NCBI RefSeq assembly: GCF_025979705.1
Contig: NZ_CP110136.1
Span: 2,232,001 to 2,296,000 of the forward strand
DNA: 64,000 nt
Reading direction: 5' to 3'
Source: Hymenobacter sp. YIM 151858-1
GTDB taxonomy: Bacteria > Bacteroidota > Bacteroidia > Cytophagales > Hymenobacteraceae
Shown here: positions 53,961 to 63,303 of the stretch, piece by piece
Layout: the number at the start of each line of letters is the position of its first letter
How positions within the stretch are numbered: position 1 is the stretch's first letter
The notes under the pieces: model-generated
The model's database searches: none
Told to the model about the DNA's origin: nothing
Seen by the model: the letters and a program-made list of their open reading frames with translations, nothing else
Made by a program: the position numbers and the translations under genes

Positions 53961-54902
53961 ATGTCAGTCTCTATTAGTACGCCGCTTATATCAGTTATCA
54001 GTCCGGTGTATCAAGCCGGAGGTCTTATACAAGAGCTGATTGAGCGATTAGAAACTGTGTTGCCACAGGTTTCCACCGACTATGAGATAATCTTAATCGA
54101 CGATGGCAGCACTGATGAGAGCTGGCAGCTTATTGTAAAGCACGCTGCACGCAGTAACAACATACGAGGGCTTCGACTAAGCCGAAATTTTGGGCAGCAC
54201 CACGCCATTACCGCCGGGCTAGACTTGGCTGCCGGCACGTGGGTGGTCGTTATGGACTGCGACCTGCAAGACCGTCCGGAAGAGATAGTTTCACTTTACC
54301 AGCACGCGCAGCGCGGCTACGACGTGGTACTGGCTGCCCGGCAGCACCGACAGGACAACTGGATGAAACGCGCTAGTTCACGCTTGTTTTACCGTGCCTT
54401 ATCTTATCTCACCGGTGTGAAGCAAAATCCCGAAATAGCCAACTTCGGCCTATACCATCGCCGCGTAATCGATACGGTACGGCAATTGCGCGAGAGCATC
54501 CGCTACTTCCCCACCATGGTGCAGTGGGCGGGGTTTCGGCAATGCAGCTTACCCGTGCAGCACCTGGAGAGCAAACGCCCCTCCACCTACAACCTAGGTC
54601 GAAGGCTTCGCTTAGCTACCGACATCATGCTGGCTTATTCCGATAAACCCCTACGCCTGACGGTTTACACCGGCTTGCTGATTTCGGTGGTGGCCTTTTT
54701 GCTCGGGTTGATTACGCTGCTTCGTTTTGCCCTAGGCCAAATTACGGTGCCCGGCTATGCCAGCTTGTTCATTTTCATGAGCTTTTTCTCGGGGCTGATT
54801 ATTCTGGTGCTCGGGATTGTAGGGCTTTATGTAGGCAAAACATTCGAAGGCGTACGCAACCGGCCACTGTACGTAATAGCTGCCACTACCCCGCGTAATT
54901 GA
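53961..54902 (+). CDS. GT2 glycosyltransferase, polyprenyl-phosphate type
   Basis: A 313-residue enzyme of the DPM1/ArnC/GtrB group that transfers a sugar to polyprenyl phosphate. The N-terminal GT-A domain has SVISPVYQAGGLIQEL, YEIILIDDGSTDESWQ, LSRNFGQHHAITAGLDLA and the D-x-D-like VVVMDCDLQDRPEEI. Two C-terminal membrane helices follow (LISVVAFLLGLITLLRFAL and IILVLGIVGLYVGKTF). It lies two bases from the aminotransferase start and the two are cotranscribed. CCTAGG at 54593 and 54731. Confidence 0.92.
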   Translation: MSVSISTPLISVISPVYQAGGLIQELIERLETVLPQVSTDYEIILIDDGSTDESWQLIVKHAARSNNIRGLRLSRNFGQHHAITAGLDLAAGTWVVVMDCDLQDRPEEIVSLYQHAQRGYDVVLAARQHRQDNWMKRASSRLFYRALSYLTGVKQNPEIANFGLYHRRVIDTVRQLRESIRYFPTMVQWAGFRQCSLPVQHLESKRPSTYNLGRRLRLATDIMLAYSDKPLRLTVYTGLLISVVAFLLGLITLLRFALGQITVPGYASLFIFMSFFSGLIILVLGIVGLYVGKTFEGVRNRPLYVIAATTPRN

Positions 54903-54903
54903 C

Positions 54904-56061
54904 ATGACGCCGACGCACATACCCTTTAACAAACCTTACCAGTCGGGCCGCGAGTTGCTGTACATCCAGGAAGCAATTAAGGCAGGGCAATTATCGGGTA
55001 ATGGGCGGTTCACCAAGCAGTGCCAAACTTACTTCGAGCAACAGTACCACATCCACAAAGCGCTGTTAACTACCAGCGGCACGGCAGCCCTCGAAATGGC
55101 AGCTCTGTTGCTGAACTTACTTCCCGGCGACGAGGTCGTAGTGCCTTCGTTTACGTTTACCTCAACCGCCAATGCTTTTGTACTGCGTGGTGCACGCATA
55201 GTGTTTGCCGACAGTTCGGCCGAGCACCCCAACATCGATGTTTCGCAACTCGAATCACTGATTACGCCGCGTACCCGGGCTATCGTACCCGTGCACTACG
55301 CCGGTGTTTCCTGCGATATGGCTGCAATTATGTACCTGGCTGAACGCTTTAACCTGGCAGTGATTGAGGATGCCGCACAGGCCATCGAGAGTTATTACCT
55401 AGGAAAAGCGTTAGGAAGCTTTGGTCAGCTAGCAGCATTTTCCTTTCACGAAACCAAAAACCTGATTGCCGGCGAAGGCGGGCTGCTGGCCGTCAACTCG
55501 CCCGAGCTAGCACCTAGGGCCGAAATCATGTGGGAAAAGGGCACTAACAGGGCCGCTTTTTTTCGGGGTGAGGCTGCCAAGTACCAGTGGGTTGATGTCG
55601 GATCGTCGTTTTTGCCTTCGGAGCTGAACGCTGCATATCTCTGGGCACAACTAGAGGCAAAGGCTAGAATACTTGAGCAACGGCGCCAGCAGTGGCACCG
55701 CTACTACCATGCCTTTCAAGAAATTGCTGCCGAAGGCCTAGCCCTGTTACCCGTTGTACCGGCGTACGCGCAGCACAATTGGCACATATTCTACTTGGTG
55801 TGCCGCAACCTACCCGAACGCCAGCAGTTAATACAGCACCTAGCCGAGCAGAATATTCTGGCGGTTTTTCACTACCAAACGCTCCACGACAGCCCGTACT
55901 ACCAAGCACTGCACGACGGTCGGCCTCTGCCCAACGCCCAACGGTTTGCTGATTGCTTGGTGCGCTTGCCTCTGTATTTCGAGCTTTCCGAAGACGACCA
56001 GCTGCGCGTAATCGAGGCAGTGGTTAACTACTTCGACCGTTTGCGCAAAACCTCCTCGTAA
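54904..56061 (+). CDS. wecE: dTDP-4-amino-4,6-dideoxyhexose transaminase (WecE-type)
   Basis: PLP enzyme that aminates dTDP-4-keto-6-deoxyhexose. The 385-residue protein follows WecE/RffA closely: FNKPYQSGRELLYIQEAIKA, SGNGRFTKQCQTYFEQQY, TTSGTAALEMAALLLNLLPG, PSFTFTSTANAFVLRGARIV, VHYAGVSCDMAAIMYLAERF, the PLP lysine in AFSFHETKNLIAGEGGL, and WVDVGSSFLPSELNAAYLWA. The last 34 bases overlap the 3' end of the convergent GT4 gene at 56028. The symbol is by similarity; the exact sugar is unknown. Confidence 0.85.
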   Translation: MTPTHIPFNKPYQSGRELLYIQEAIKAGQLSGNGRFTKQCQTYFEQQYHIHKALLTTSGTAALEMAALLLNLLPGDEVVVPSFTFTSTANAFVLRGARIVFADSSAEHPNIDVSQLESLITPRTRAIVPVHYAGVSCDMAAIMYLAERFNLAVIEDAAQAIESYYLGKALGSFGQLAAFSFHETKNLIAGEGGLLAVNSPELAPRAEIMWEKGTNRAAFFRGEAAKYQWVDVGSSFLPSELNAAYLWAQLEAKARILEQRRQQWHRYYHAFQEIAAEGLALLPVVPAYAQHNWHIFYLVCRNLPERQQLIQHLAEQNILAVFHYQTLHDSPYYQALHDGRPLPNAQRFADCLVRLPLYFELSEDDQLRVIEAVVNYFDRLRKTSS

Positions 56062-57188
56062 AGCGCCCCCAACTGCAGGTAGGTAGCTTCGGGACTAAAC
56101 TTATGCCGCACAAATGCCCGTCCGGCTTCGGCAAACTGTTGGCGCAAAGGCAAGTCGGCGGCGAGGCGCACCATGGCCTCAGCCATGGCAGGCACATCGC
56201 GGTTGGGCACCAACAGCCCGGAGCGCCCATGCTCAAACAACTCCGCCGGTCCGCCACAATCCGAGGCAATCAGCGGTGTGCCGAAAAAGAGCGCGTCTAA
56301 GCAAGTAAGCGAGAACGACTCCGACTCAGAAAAATTCAGCACAATATCGGCCTGCTTGATAACGGCCTCTACATCGGACTCGAAGCCGCCAAACGTTACT
56401 ACTTCGCTTAAGCCAGCATCAGCCATTGCGGCTACCAATTGGGCTTTGAATTCGCGGTTTTTCTCCAGCCCCATGTCGCCGCCCATAAAGCGCAGCCGCA
56501 GCCGGGAGTCTTGGGCATAAGCATGCCTGAAGGCTTCAAGAGCAAAGTTCTGGCCTTTACCAGGTATATAATTGCTCAAATACAGCATCCGCACAGTTCC
56601 GTCGGTTCGGAGCGCTACGCTGGTGGGCGGGTATTTTTCTTGTCCCGGAATTGGATCGGCAATTACCCGCACGCGTGGCAGCGGACTAAAATACCGGTAC
56701 ACAGCCTGCGACACACACACCACGCGATGCGCCACATGCTCGGCTAGCCAACGCCATGTCCGCGCCAGGGGCTGTACCTGCGTTTGCGGCAGAAAGCGTA
56801 CGTGCGTGATCAAAGGCAGTGCCGTAAAAGCCCGTGCAATAACCCCTGTTAGGTTGTAAAAATCGTTCATGTGCAGCGCACTAGCCTTTTCGCGGCGGGC
56901 AATACGCGCCAAGCGCCAGCCATTCAGCAGCAGCATAAACGGATATAATACTAGGTTGCGCACCCGTTTGCTTATCTCGACAAACGGCACTTGGTACACT
57001 TTGTAGCCGGCGGCTTCGAGCACAGCTACGCCCTTGCTGCCGCTGGGCAGCACGTATACAAACTCGAACTGATGCTGCAAACGATCAGTAGCACCCCGCA
57101 TCGCATTTAGGGCTCCGGTTACTGCAGTGGAGTTATCTGCAACCAGGATGACCGGGCGCACCGATCGGTTGACCAATTGTTCGCTCAT
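56028..57188 (-). CDS. Glycosyltransferase, GT4 family
   Basis: A 386-residue GT-B enzyme starting MSEQLVNRSVRPVILVADNS. It carries VRMLYLSNYIPGKGQNFALE and GVV-type FGGFESDVEAVIKQADIVLN, and the donor E-x7-E region FSESESFSLTCLDALFFGTPL. The start overlaps the stop of the upstream GT4 gene (57185) by four bases. The 3' end overlaps the convergent aminotransferase by 34 bases, so the transcripts are antisense there. Confidence 0.88.
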   Translation of the reverse strand: MSEQLVNRSVRPVILVADNSTAVTGALNAMRGATDRLQHQFEFVYVLPSGSKGVAVLEAAGYKVYQVPFVEISKRVRNLVLYPFMLLLNGWRLARIARREKASALHMNDFYNLTGVIARAFTALPLITHVRFLPQTQVQPLARTWRWLAEHVAHRVVCVSQAVYRYFSPLPRVRVIADPIPGQEKYPPTSVALRTDGTVRMLYLSNYIPGKGQNFALEAFRHAYAQDSRLRLRFMGGDMGLEKNREFKAQLVAAMADAGLSEVVTFGGFESDVEAVIKQADIVLNFSESESFSLTCLDALFFGTPLIASDCGGPAELFEHGRSGLLVPNRDVPAMAEAMVRLAADLPLRQQFAEAGRAFVRHKFSPEATYLQLGALYEEVLRKRSK

Positions 57189-58435
57189 GCACCTAGTACC
57201 TCGTTGATTGCTTGCACCCATTGCCCGAAGATCTTTTCGCGGGTGAAGTCTTGCATCCGTTGACTAGCGAGCTTGCCAAGGCGCTGCCGCTCTGCTTCAT
57301 CGTTCAGTAAGGCGGCAATGGTCTCAGTCCACACCTGCTGATCGGCAGCCAGCGTTGCCGCCTGATTCAACATGGGCATTAACATGCCGAATTCAGCCCT
57401 TTCGGCTTGGCGAATGGGTTGAGCGGGGGCGCTAGAAGCGGGTGCCAGAATCTCACGCGGCCCGGTGGGGCAATCGGTAGTTACCGCTGGTACTCCACAA
57501 ATCATTGCTTCGCCCAAGGCCATGGGAAAACCTTCCCAAGCCGACGGGAACACAAACAATGCCGCCGGACGGATGTACTTGAAGGGATTTTGCTGCAGCC
57601 CTACGAAATACACGTCGTAATCGGGCGTGAGCTGATGGTTGCTCCAAGCCTCGTATACCCGCAGACCTAGGGCGCGGGCGCGGGCGGTTAAGTCATCACG
57701 CAATTCACCGTCGCCGACAAACACGAGCTTGGCCGCCTGCTTTCGCAACAGCGCGGCAAAACTATCCAGCAACGGCGCTTGGTTTTTCTGAATGGTAAGC
57801 CGGCCCGAAGTCACCAGTACCGGCGCCGAATCATACACAGCTTGCTCCTCGGCACTAAGCGGCTCCTGCGCTTTTGCCGTAATCCGATCTACTTCGAAGA
57901 AGTTATTGATCGTCTGTATTTTCTCGGGCTTCACGCCGAAACCACTAATGAGTTCCGGATTGATGTCGCGACTAACCGTTACAATCCTGTCGGCGCGATT
58001 GTACAGGCTGGGCATTAGCACCTTTTTGCGCAACCAACCCACGGCACCCCGAATGTTCTGGTCGTGCAGCTTTGAGCCGTGAATACACAGGATAACCTTT
58101 TCCGAACCCTTGCTCAGCAGGTTCACGTAATCCGCTCCTTCCAAGTGGCTGATGCAGATGTCCGTCCGCAGGCGTTGTTTTAGGTTGCGCAGCCGGGTAA
58201 TTCGGGCCACAAAGTTCCGGACTTTATCTAGAGCTGAGCCGCCGCCAGCTACTTCCAAGCTTTCTACCGAATTGTTGCTCGGAAACAGGTTTCCTCCCTC
58301 AAGGTTGAATACTGCTTCGGTTACGTCGTAATGTTTGGCCAGTTCTACGCTATGGTCGTGAAATACACGCTGCGCTCCTCCTAAACCTAAATTGGGAATG
58401 AGCAGGAGTACTTGACAAGACATAGATCTGTTCAT
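57185..58435 (-). CDS. Glycosyltransferase, GT4 family
   Basis: A 416-residue GT-B enzyme with LLIPNLGLGGAQRVFHDHSV (G-G-A-Q/ER donor loop), ILCIHGSKLHDQNIRGAVGW, RIVTVSRDINPELISGFGVK, VLVTSGRLTIQKNQAPLLDS and E-x7-E in PSAWEGFPMALGEAMICGVP. This is the typical GT4 layout of exopolysaccharide enzymes. It forms an overlapping pair with the 56028 gene. CCTAGG at 57666 encodes Leu-Gly; it is the last such site in the window. Confidence 0.9.
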   Translation of the reverse strand: MNRSMSCQVLLLIPNLGLGGAQRVFHDHSVELAKHYDVTEAVFNLEGGNLFPSNNSVESLEVAGGGSALDKVRNFVARITRLRNLKQRLRTDICISHLEGADYVNLLSKGSEKVILCIHGSKLHDQNIRGAVGWLRKKVLMPSLYNRADRIVTVSRDINPELISGFGVKPEKIQTINNFFEVDRITAKAQEPLSAEEQAVYDSAPVLVTSGRLTIQKNQAPLLDSFAALLRKQAAKLVFVGDGELRDDLTARARALGLRVYEAWSNHQLTPDYDVYFVGLQQNPFKYIRPAALFVFPSAWEGFPMALGEAMICGVPAVTTDCPTGPREILAPASSAPAQPIRQAERAEFGMLMPMLNQAATLAADQQVWTETIAALLNDEAERQRLGKLASQRMQDFTREKIFGQWVQAINEVLGA

Positions 58436-58502
58436 AAGAAGCGAGTAGTGAATTCAGCTGCACTGCCACAGCAAACCTTGGTTACCTGTACCTGCTTACA
58501 AC

Positions 58503-59732
58503 TCATCCGCCTTTTTTAGGCTCTGAGCAGCGGCTTACAACAATCGCTGCACGAAAAATTGCTTCGTAAGAATCCAAACAGTAGGTCATGCGGAACTTTT
58601 CAAATGCTTGTAATGCGCGCTGCCTGTGCATATCCAAGAGTGTAGGCGTGCTCAAATAAGCGCGCATAGCCTGTTCCAGTTGCTGTTCATCAACTCGCTC
58701 GAAGTTATACTGGTCGATGATGATGCCAGCAGTACCCATAGGTGTGTCGAGCATTGTAGGCACTTCACCAATCAAAGAAGCAATTACGGGCTTACCACAG
58801 AATAAATATTCAGCAATGGAATTTGGTAAACTTTCGGCATGGAAGTAACTGGGCAGCAGCCCCACATCAAATAAATCGACCCAATCGATGGGGTTGCGGG
58901 AGAAGCCAATAAAGTGAATGCGCGGATGCCGGTGCCGAGCTTTTAATTGGGCTAGATAATCACTGTGGCCGACCAAAACTAAGTGGGCCTGCGGAAAATC
59001 GGCAGAAAGGCGTTCAAAAGAGTTTACAGCTGCTCCCCATCCTTTTTGGGCAATTCCACGGGCTACCATCCCAAACACAAAGGCATCCGCAGGAATATGC
59101 AGAGCTTCGCGCGTGCACTGTTGTTTCTCTTCTGAAAACTTTCCAGCAAAGCCATTGTATATTTTACGCAGGCGGTCATCTGGTGCTGACACGCCCGGCA
59201 GCTGGAATATCTGCAGATTTTTGTCCGTCAGGTACACTACTGCCTGTGCGTTATGCAATGCTACTTTGCCTTGGCGAATAGTTTCTTGACCGTCGTGTTT
59301 GTGCAAGAAAAGCTCGTAACAACCATGCATGGTGATAACTAGTGGCGGGCGTTTTCGCTTTTTCAATGCTAATGAGGCAACATAATCCGCATATATAGTA
59401 TGCGTGTTGACCACATCTGGCTGCATAGTGGCTATGATGCGGCGCATGCGACGGGCAACAAAAGGCGCACGCAAAGAGGGCTGGCGTCCAAAACGCCGCA
59501 GTAATCCCTCTGTTTTGCGCAGTAGCCAGTCCCCCCCTATTCCGCAAGAGCCAAAAGCTTCTACCGGAACATCCGGCGCAATGCGCTTTACTAGATTTTG
59601 ATCGGTGTGATGTGCATAGTGGCTGAACAAACGCACTTGATGCCCCGCTTGGTGCAGTGCCTGAGCTAAGCGCAATGCAAATACCTGCGCGCCGCCAATC
59701 CGCAAATCTTCAATAGCAAGCAAAATTTTCAC
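58503..59732 (-). CDS. Glycosyltransferase, GT4 family (paralogue A)
   Basis: A 409-residue enzyme with MKILLAIEDLRIGGAQVFAL, VTMHGCYELFLHKHDGQETI-like VITMHGCYELF, FGMVARGIAQKGWGAAVNSF, LVLVGHSDYLAQLKARHRHP and the donor motif HAESLPNSIAEYLFCGKPVI. It is clearly paralogous to the gene at 60721, which has the same IGGAQ loop, MVARG.A.KGW and LPNSIAEYLFCGK. An intact IS1 element separates the two. Confidence 0.9.
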   Translation of the reverse strand: MKILLAIEDLRIGGAQVFALRLAQALHQAGHQVRLFSHYAHHTDQNLVKRIAPDVPVEAFGSCGIGGDWLLRKTEGLLRRFGRQPSLRAPFVARRMRRIIATMQPDVVNTHTIYADYVASLALKKRKRPPLVITMHGCYELFLHKHDGQETIRQGKVALHNAQAVVYLTDKNLQIFQLPGVSAPDDRLRKIYNGFAGKFSEEKQQCTREALHIPADAFVFGMVARGIAQKGWGAAVNSFERLSADFPQAHLVLVGHSDYLAQLKARHRHPRIHFIGFSRNPIDWVDLFDVGLLPSYFHAESLPNSIAEYLFCGKPVIASLIGEVPTMLDTPMGTAGIIIDQYNFERVDEQQLEQAMRAYLSTPTLLDMHRQRALQAFEKFRMTYCLDSYEAIFRAAIVVSRCSEPKKGG

Positions 59733-59912
59733 GCTAGCAAAGATCGGGAAAAATAAGCTTTTTCAGGATGCTTAAAAAATATTTGCTTTTGCAGACATCA
59801 ACACCCAGTCTAGCGTTCTATATGCAAAATTAGACGCATCATAACTTGGCATGAAAAAAGCAATTTTTACATCAAAAATATTAGATATATAATACTTATT
59901 TACCCTAAAGTT

Positions 59913-60647
59913 GGCATTGCTACAGCAGCATAGCTAAGGTGCCGTTTTTCTTGGCGCGTAGCAGCAGGACAGCTTGCAGCAGCATGCGTTTGCACTTGCT
60001 GTAGCACTTGGTGCGGCGGCGGAAGCGGGCCAGGTAGTGGCGCAGCAAGCTGTTGCAGCTCTCCACCGAAGTGGTTTCGGCCTTGCTGCGGTAGTGCAAG
60101 TGGATCGGCACCAAGGCCCGGTACGGCCGGTAGTAGTCCGTGCACACGAGTTGGAACGCGTGGCGGGCCAACGAGGCGAACAGCCGGGCGCCGGTCGCCT
60201 CGTCGCGGGCGCCAACGACGGCATCGAGCACCTGTTTTCGCTCCCGGTCTACCGCGAGCCAGACCCAACAGGCGTTTTTTTCTGCCCCACGTAGCTGTGC
60301 AACTCGTCCACTTCCCCGATGCGCACGGCCTGCCCCGGCGCGTCGGTCGCTTGCTGTTGGGCACGCTGGCCGTACGCCCGCACCCAGCGCAGGATGGTCA
60401 CGTTCGACACGCCCAGCACCCGCCCGATGGCGCGCAGGCCCAGGCCTTCCAGGTACAGCTTGAGCGCCAACTGCCGCTGCTCGTCCGGATAGGCCACGCC
60501 CACACCGCCCGTGTAATTGTAGCCGCAGGCCAGGCAGCGGTAGCGCTGCTTGCCCCGCATCAGCCCGTTTTTGCAGTTCGAGTCACTGCCACACCGAGTA
60601 CATTGCATACGGCCAAGTTACCTGAATCTACGCGGTGTAGCAATGCC
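59913..60647 (-). mobile_element. IS1-family insertion sequence, apparently intact
   Basis: A 735-bp element. Its ends share GGCATTGCTACA (59913-59924 and the complement at 60636-60647), with weaker similarity beyond. An exact eight-base target duplication CTAAAGTT flanks it at 59905-59912 and 60648-60655, which shows recent insertion. It lies between two paralogous GT4 genes, in an AT-rich gap. It differs in sequence and ends from the IS at 49780. Confidence 0.93.
59920..60608 (-). CDS. IS1-family transposase, read through a -1 frameshift
   Basis: The first frame (60608-60249) encodes the InsA-like part: CTRCGSDSNCKNGLMRGKQR, YRCLACGYNYTGG, GRVLGVSNVTILRWVRAYGQ and EVDELHSYVGQKK. An A7 run (T7 at 60275-60281 on plus) lets ribosomes slip -1 into the second frame: KNACWVWLAVDRERKQVLDA to AVLLLRAKKNGTLAMLL, containing VCTDYYRPYRALV and ETTSVESCNSLLRHYLARFR. 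No further stop interrupts the fused frame, so the copy may be active. Coordinates cover both frames. Confidence 0.85.
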
Positions 60648-60720
60648 CTAAAGTTGTTATAAGGATAGTTGATTTAACATAATCTAATTTTTGCTTAACC
60701 TAGCAATGACTATACGCGCG

Positions 60721-61959
60721 TTACTGCCGATTTGTTAGACAATCGTTGTACAGTTGTTCGTAGGCCACTACGCAACGTCGCATGTCAAATTTCTGGAATG
60801 CATCCGATGCTAGTTGCTGATGCTTTTGCAACAACGCTGGCTCTAATGCATAGCGACGCATGGCCTGGTACAACTCATCAGCCGAAGCAAGACCACTTTC
60901 AGGAAATGGAATTAGCAGGCCAGCCTGTTCGCCGGTGCTCGTCTGCAGCATGTTCCTCACCTCTCCCACATCAGTTGAAATGCAGGCTTTGCCGCAAAAC
61001 AAGTATTCGGCAATGGAGTTAGGCAGACATTCGCGCAACGAAGAAGCCAAAACCCCTACGTCAAACACCGTTACAAAGTCAACAGGGTTGTCGTCGAAGC
61101 CTGTGAAATGGATATCCGTTTCCGTTGCGCATTCTGCCTGCAGTTGAGTTAGTGCTGGCCCATCCCCTACCAATACCAGTGCAAGGGGCTTAGTGATTTC
61201 ACTCCGCAACAGGCGGTAGGCTTGCACCAGCGGCTCCCAGCCTTTTCCAGCTACTCCTCTCGCCACCATACCGAATACCAAAGCTTCCGCCTCAATACCC
61301 AAAGCTGCACGCGTGCGGCTTGCAGCACGCCCCGACAAGTGAGCATCCAGACCATTATAGATGCGCCTTACCACCAAATGAGCAGTGACTTCTTGCGGTG
61401 TCACTTCAGGTCGGAGTACCTCCAGATTAGAATCAGCGAGGTAGGCTACGCCCTGTACAGCCCGCAGAGTATTGCTAACACGTTCCGGGTAATTAGGAAT
61501 GACGTGCTCCTGACCTTTCTTGTAAAATTCCATGAACTGCTCATAATCCCCGTGCATGGTGATTACAAGCGGTACCGAAGGCATGTCGCGCAATACTTGG
61601 CTGATGAGCTCATCGCACCGGAAAGTATTGCTGCTTACCACATCAATGTTGTACTGCTCAATCGTCTGTTTTAGATGCTTTTTCAGGATGCCAGACCTAA
61701 TACTTAAGTCATAGCCATGCCGCTCCAACCAGCCTTCGGCCCGCTGCAGCATAAGATCAGCACACGTTAAACCCGGCTGATAATGAATGAGCTTGACATC
61801 CGGCGCCAACTTCCGAAGCAGGGAATCCTGTGCGTATTGCCAATACAGAGTGTACAACCATACCGAATGCCCGGCTTGTTGTAAAGCTTGTGCAAAACGC
61901 AATGCGAAAGTCTGGGCCCCTCCTGCTCTTAGCTCTTCTACGGCAACCAATACGTTCAT
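60721..61959 (-). CDS. Glycosyltransferase, GT4 family (paralogue B)
   Basis: A 412-residue enzyme starting MNVLVAVEELRAGGAQTFAL (ATG 61957-61959). It has VITMHGDYEQFMEFYKKGQE, VFGMVARGVAGKGWEPLVQA, ALVLVGDGPALTQLQAECAT, and ECLPNSIAEYLFCGKACIST. Its first 35 residues and donor-site region match the 58503 gene, so they are tandem duplicates. No CCTAGG occurs in it. Confidence 0.9.
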   Translation of the reverse strand: MNVLVAVEELRAGGAQTFALRFAQALQQAGHSVWLYTLYWQYAQDSLLRKLAPDVKLIHYQPGLTCADLMLQRAEGWLERHGYDLSIRSGILKKHLKQTIEQYNIDVVSSNTFRCDELISQVLRDMPSVPLVITMHGDYEQFMEFYKKGQEHVIPNYPERVSNTLRAVQGVAYLADSNLEVLRPEVTPQEVTAHLVVRRIYNGLDAHLSGRAASRTRAALGIEAEALVFGMVARGVAGKGWEPLVQAYRLLRSEITKPLALVLVGDGPALTQLQAECATETDIHFTGFDDNPVDFVTVFDVGVLASSLRECLPNSIAEYLFCGKACISTDVGEVRNMLQTSTGEQAGLLIPFPESGLASADELYQAMRRYALEPALLQKHQQLASDAFQKFDMRRCVVAYEQLYNDCLTNRQ

Positions 61960-62129
61960 AGTTACACTCTGGGACCGACAACCTGATTTCGCCCCTAAGT
62001 TATGCGCCAATTCTCGGCCGCTTTCTCGGCGACGCCCATCATCCCGTAGGCAAGACTACAACAGTGGCTCGGAACCATAATGCGCAGCCCCGCTGCCGAG
62101 CATTATGATACCTTCAGTAGATTAACAAA

Positions 62130-63269
62130 CTAGTTGAGTTGGGTAAGGCCGTACACGCGTCCGCTATGCGTGTTCTGGAGCATGCGCGTTACGGACGCTT
62201 CGAGCCTTGGTACATCAACCCAGTACTCCTTGCCCTCACGCATGTCCCCTCCTACAACCACATCGTAATACCGCATACCTGCAGCATATGCTTGCCAATA
62301 ATAAAGCGGCTGCAGGTAATTGCTGGGCATTATCTCGATGATGTGTCCATGATCATAATTCATAAAGAATTGCTGGATCAAGCCGGCCCCGTGCAAAGCA
62401 ACTAAGTACTCCGTTTCTTGGAACAGCTGTACCTGCTCCTCCATCGTGAGGTGTTCGGCGTAGACCACCTCAAACCCGTGCTTCTGCATAACAGCAATTG
62501 CTTCGGCTTCATTGGCTAGGTAGCGACCGTATTTCTGCTTATCCCGGCTCAAAAAGACTTTACGCCACGGTTTGGTAACTGGCAGTTCGTACATCTTACG
62601 CATGGCCCGCCAAGTATCCGGACTGAAGTGCGCCGATTGCAGCTTGTACAGTTTGCCTACATGCACCCATTCTTCGTTTCCTACCACGTACCAGTTCAGC
62701 CCCTGCAAAAAAGCGCTGCGCTTGTATAGATACTGAAAGAATGATTGCTCAAACATTTTGCGGGTGATGAGCAAGGGCGTGCTTTTCGGCAAGTCACTCC
62801 GATCCAACTGTTGGAGGCTGCTTAATGCATCTACGAAGTGATGGTAGTAATTACGAGTAGCAGAGCCATCGTACCAAATAGCTACCGGCAACTCCGTTGG
62901 CTGCTTAGGACGCATTAAATGATTCAGGATATAAGGGTATTGCCGATCACCCTTATAAACCACTGTTTGCTCAACTAACTCGCGGTTGGGCCGTGTACCT
63001 AATAAACGCTCGGGCTCAAGAAGCACATCATCGATTTCAAGAACGTACTCTTCTTGGAACCGCCATCTTTCGCTATCCGCTTTGATGAATTTGCTATACA
63101 ACTCATCTTCAAAGCGTACGGGAATACCACTAAATACGTCAATTTTTTGACGATGAATATACTTGAAGCCTCTACCCTCTTCCTTATTCTGCCAATACTT
63201 TGCAGCAATCTTCCGGCCCAAGCCACTGTGCCACAAAAAAGAGCGAACAAGTTGATTTGCGTTTGGCAT
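62130..63269 (-). CDS. GT61-like (DUF563) glycosyltransferase
   Basis: A 379-residue protein starting MPNANQLVRSFLWHSG. The core motifs IWYDGSATRNYYHHFVDALS, KPWRKVFLSRDKQKYGR, TMEEQVQLFQETEYLVALHG and AGLIQQFFMNYDHGHIIEIM are those of GT61/DUF563 proteins (H-G-A-G). The donor and acceptor are unknown. It is 34 bases from the partial gene at 63304 and probably in one operon. Confidence 0.85.
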   Translation of the reverse strand: MPNANQLVRSFLWHSGLGRKIAAKYWQNKEEGRGFKYIHRQKIDVFSGIPVRFEDELYSKFIKADSERWRFQEEYVLEIDDVLLEPERLLGTRPNRELVEQTVVYKGDRQYPYILNHLMRPKQPTELPVAIWYDGSATRNYYHHFVDALSSLQQLDRSDLPKSTPLLITRKMFEQSFFQYLYKRSAFLQGLNWYVVGNEEWVHVGKLYKLQSAHFSPDTWRAMRKMYELPVTKPWRKVFLSRDKQKYGRYLANEAEAIAVMQKHGFEVVYAEHLTMEEQVQLFQETEYLVALHGAGLIQQFFMNYDHGHIIEIMPSNYLQPLYYWQAYAAGMRYYDVVVGGDMREGKEYWVDVPRLEASVTRMLQNTHSGRVYGLTQLN

Positions 63270-63303
63270 AAAATTACGACCAGTTTTTCTTTAGACTTCC
63301 TAC

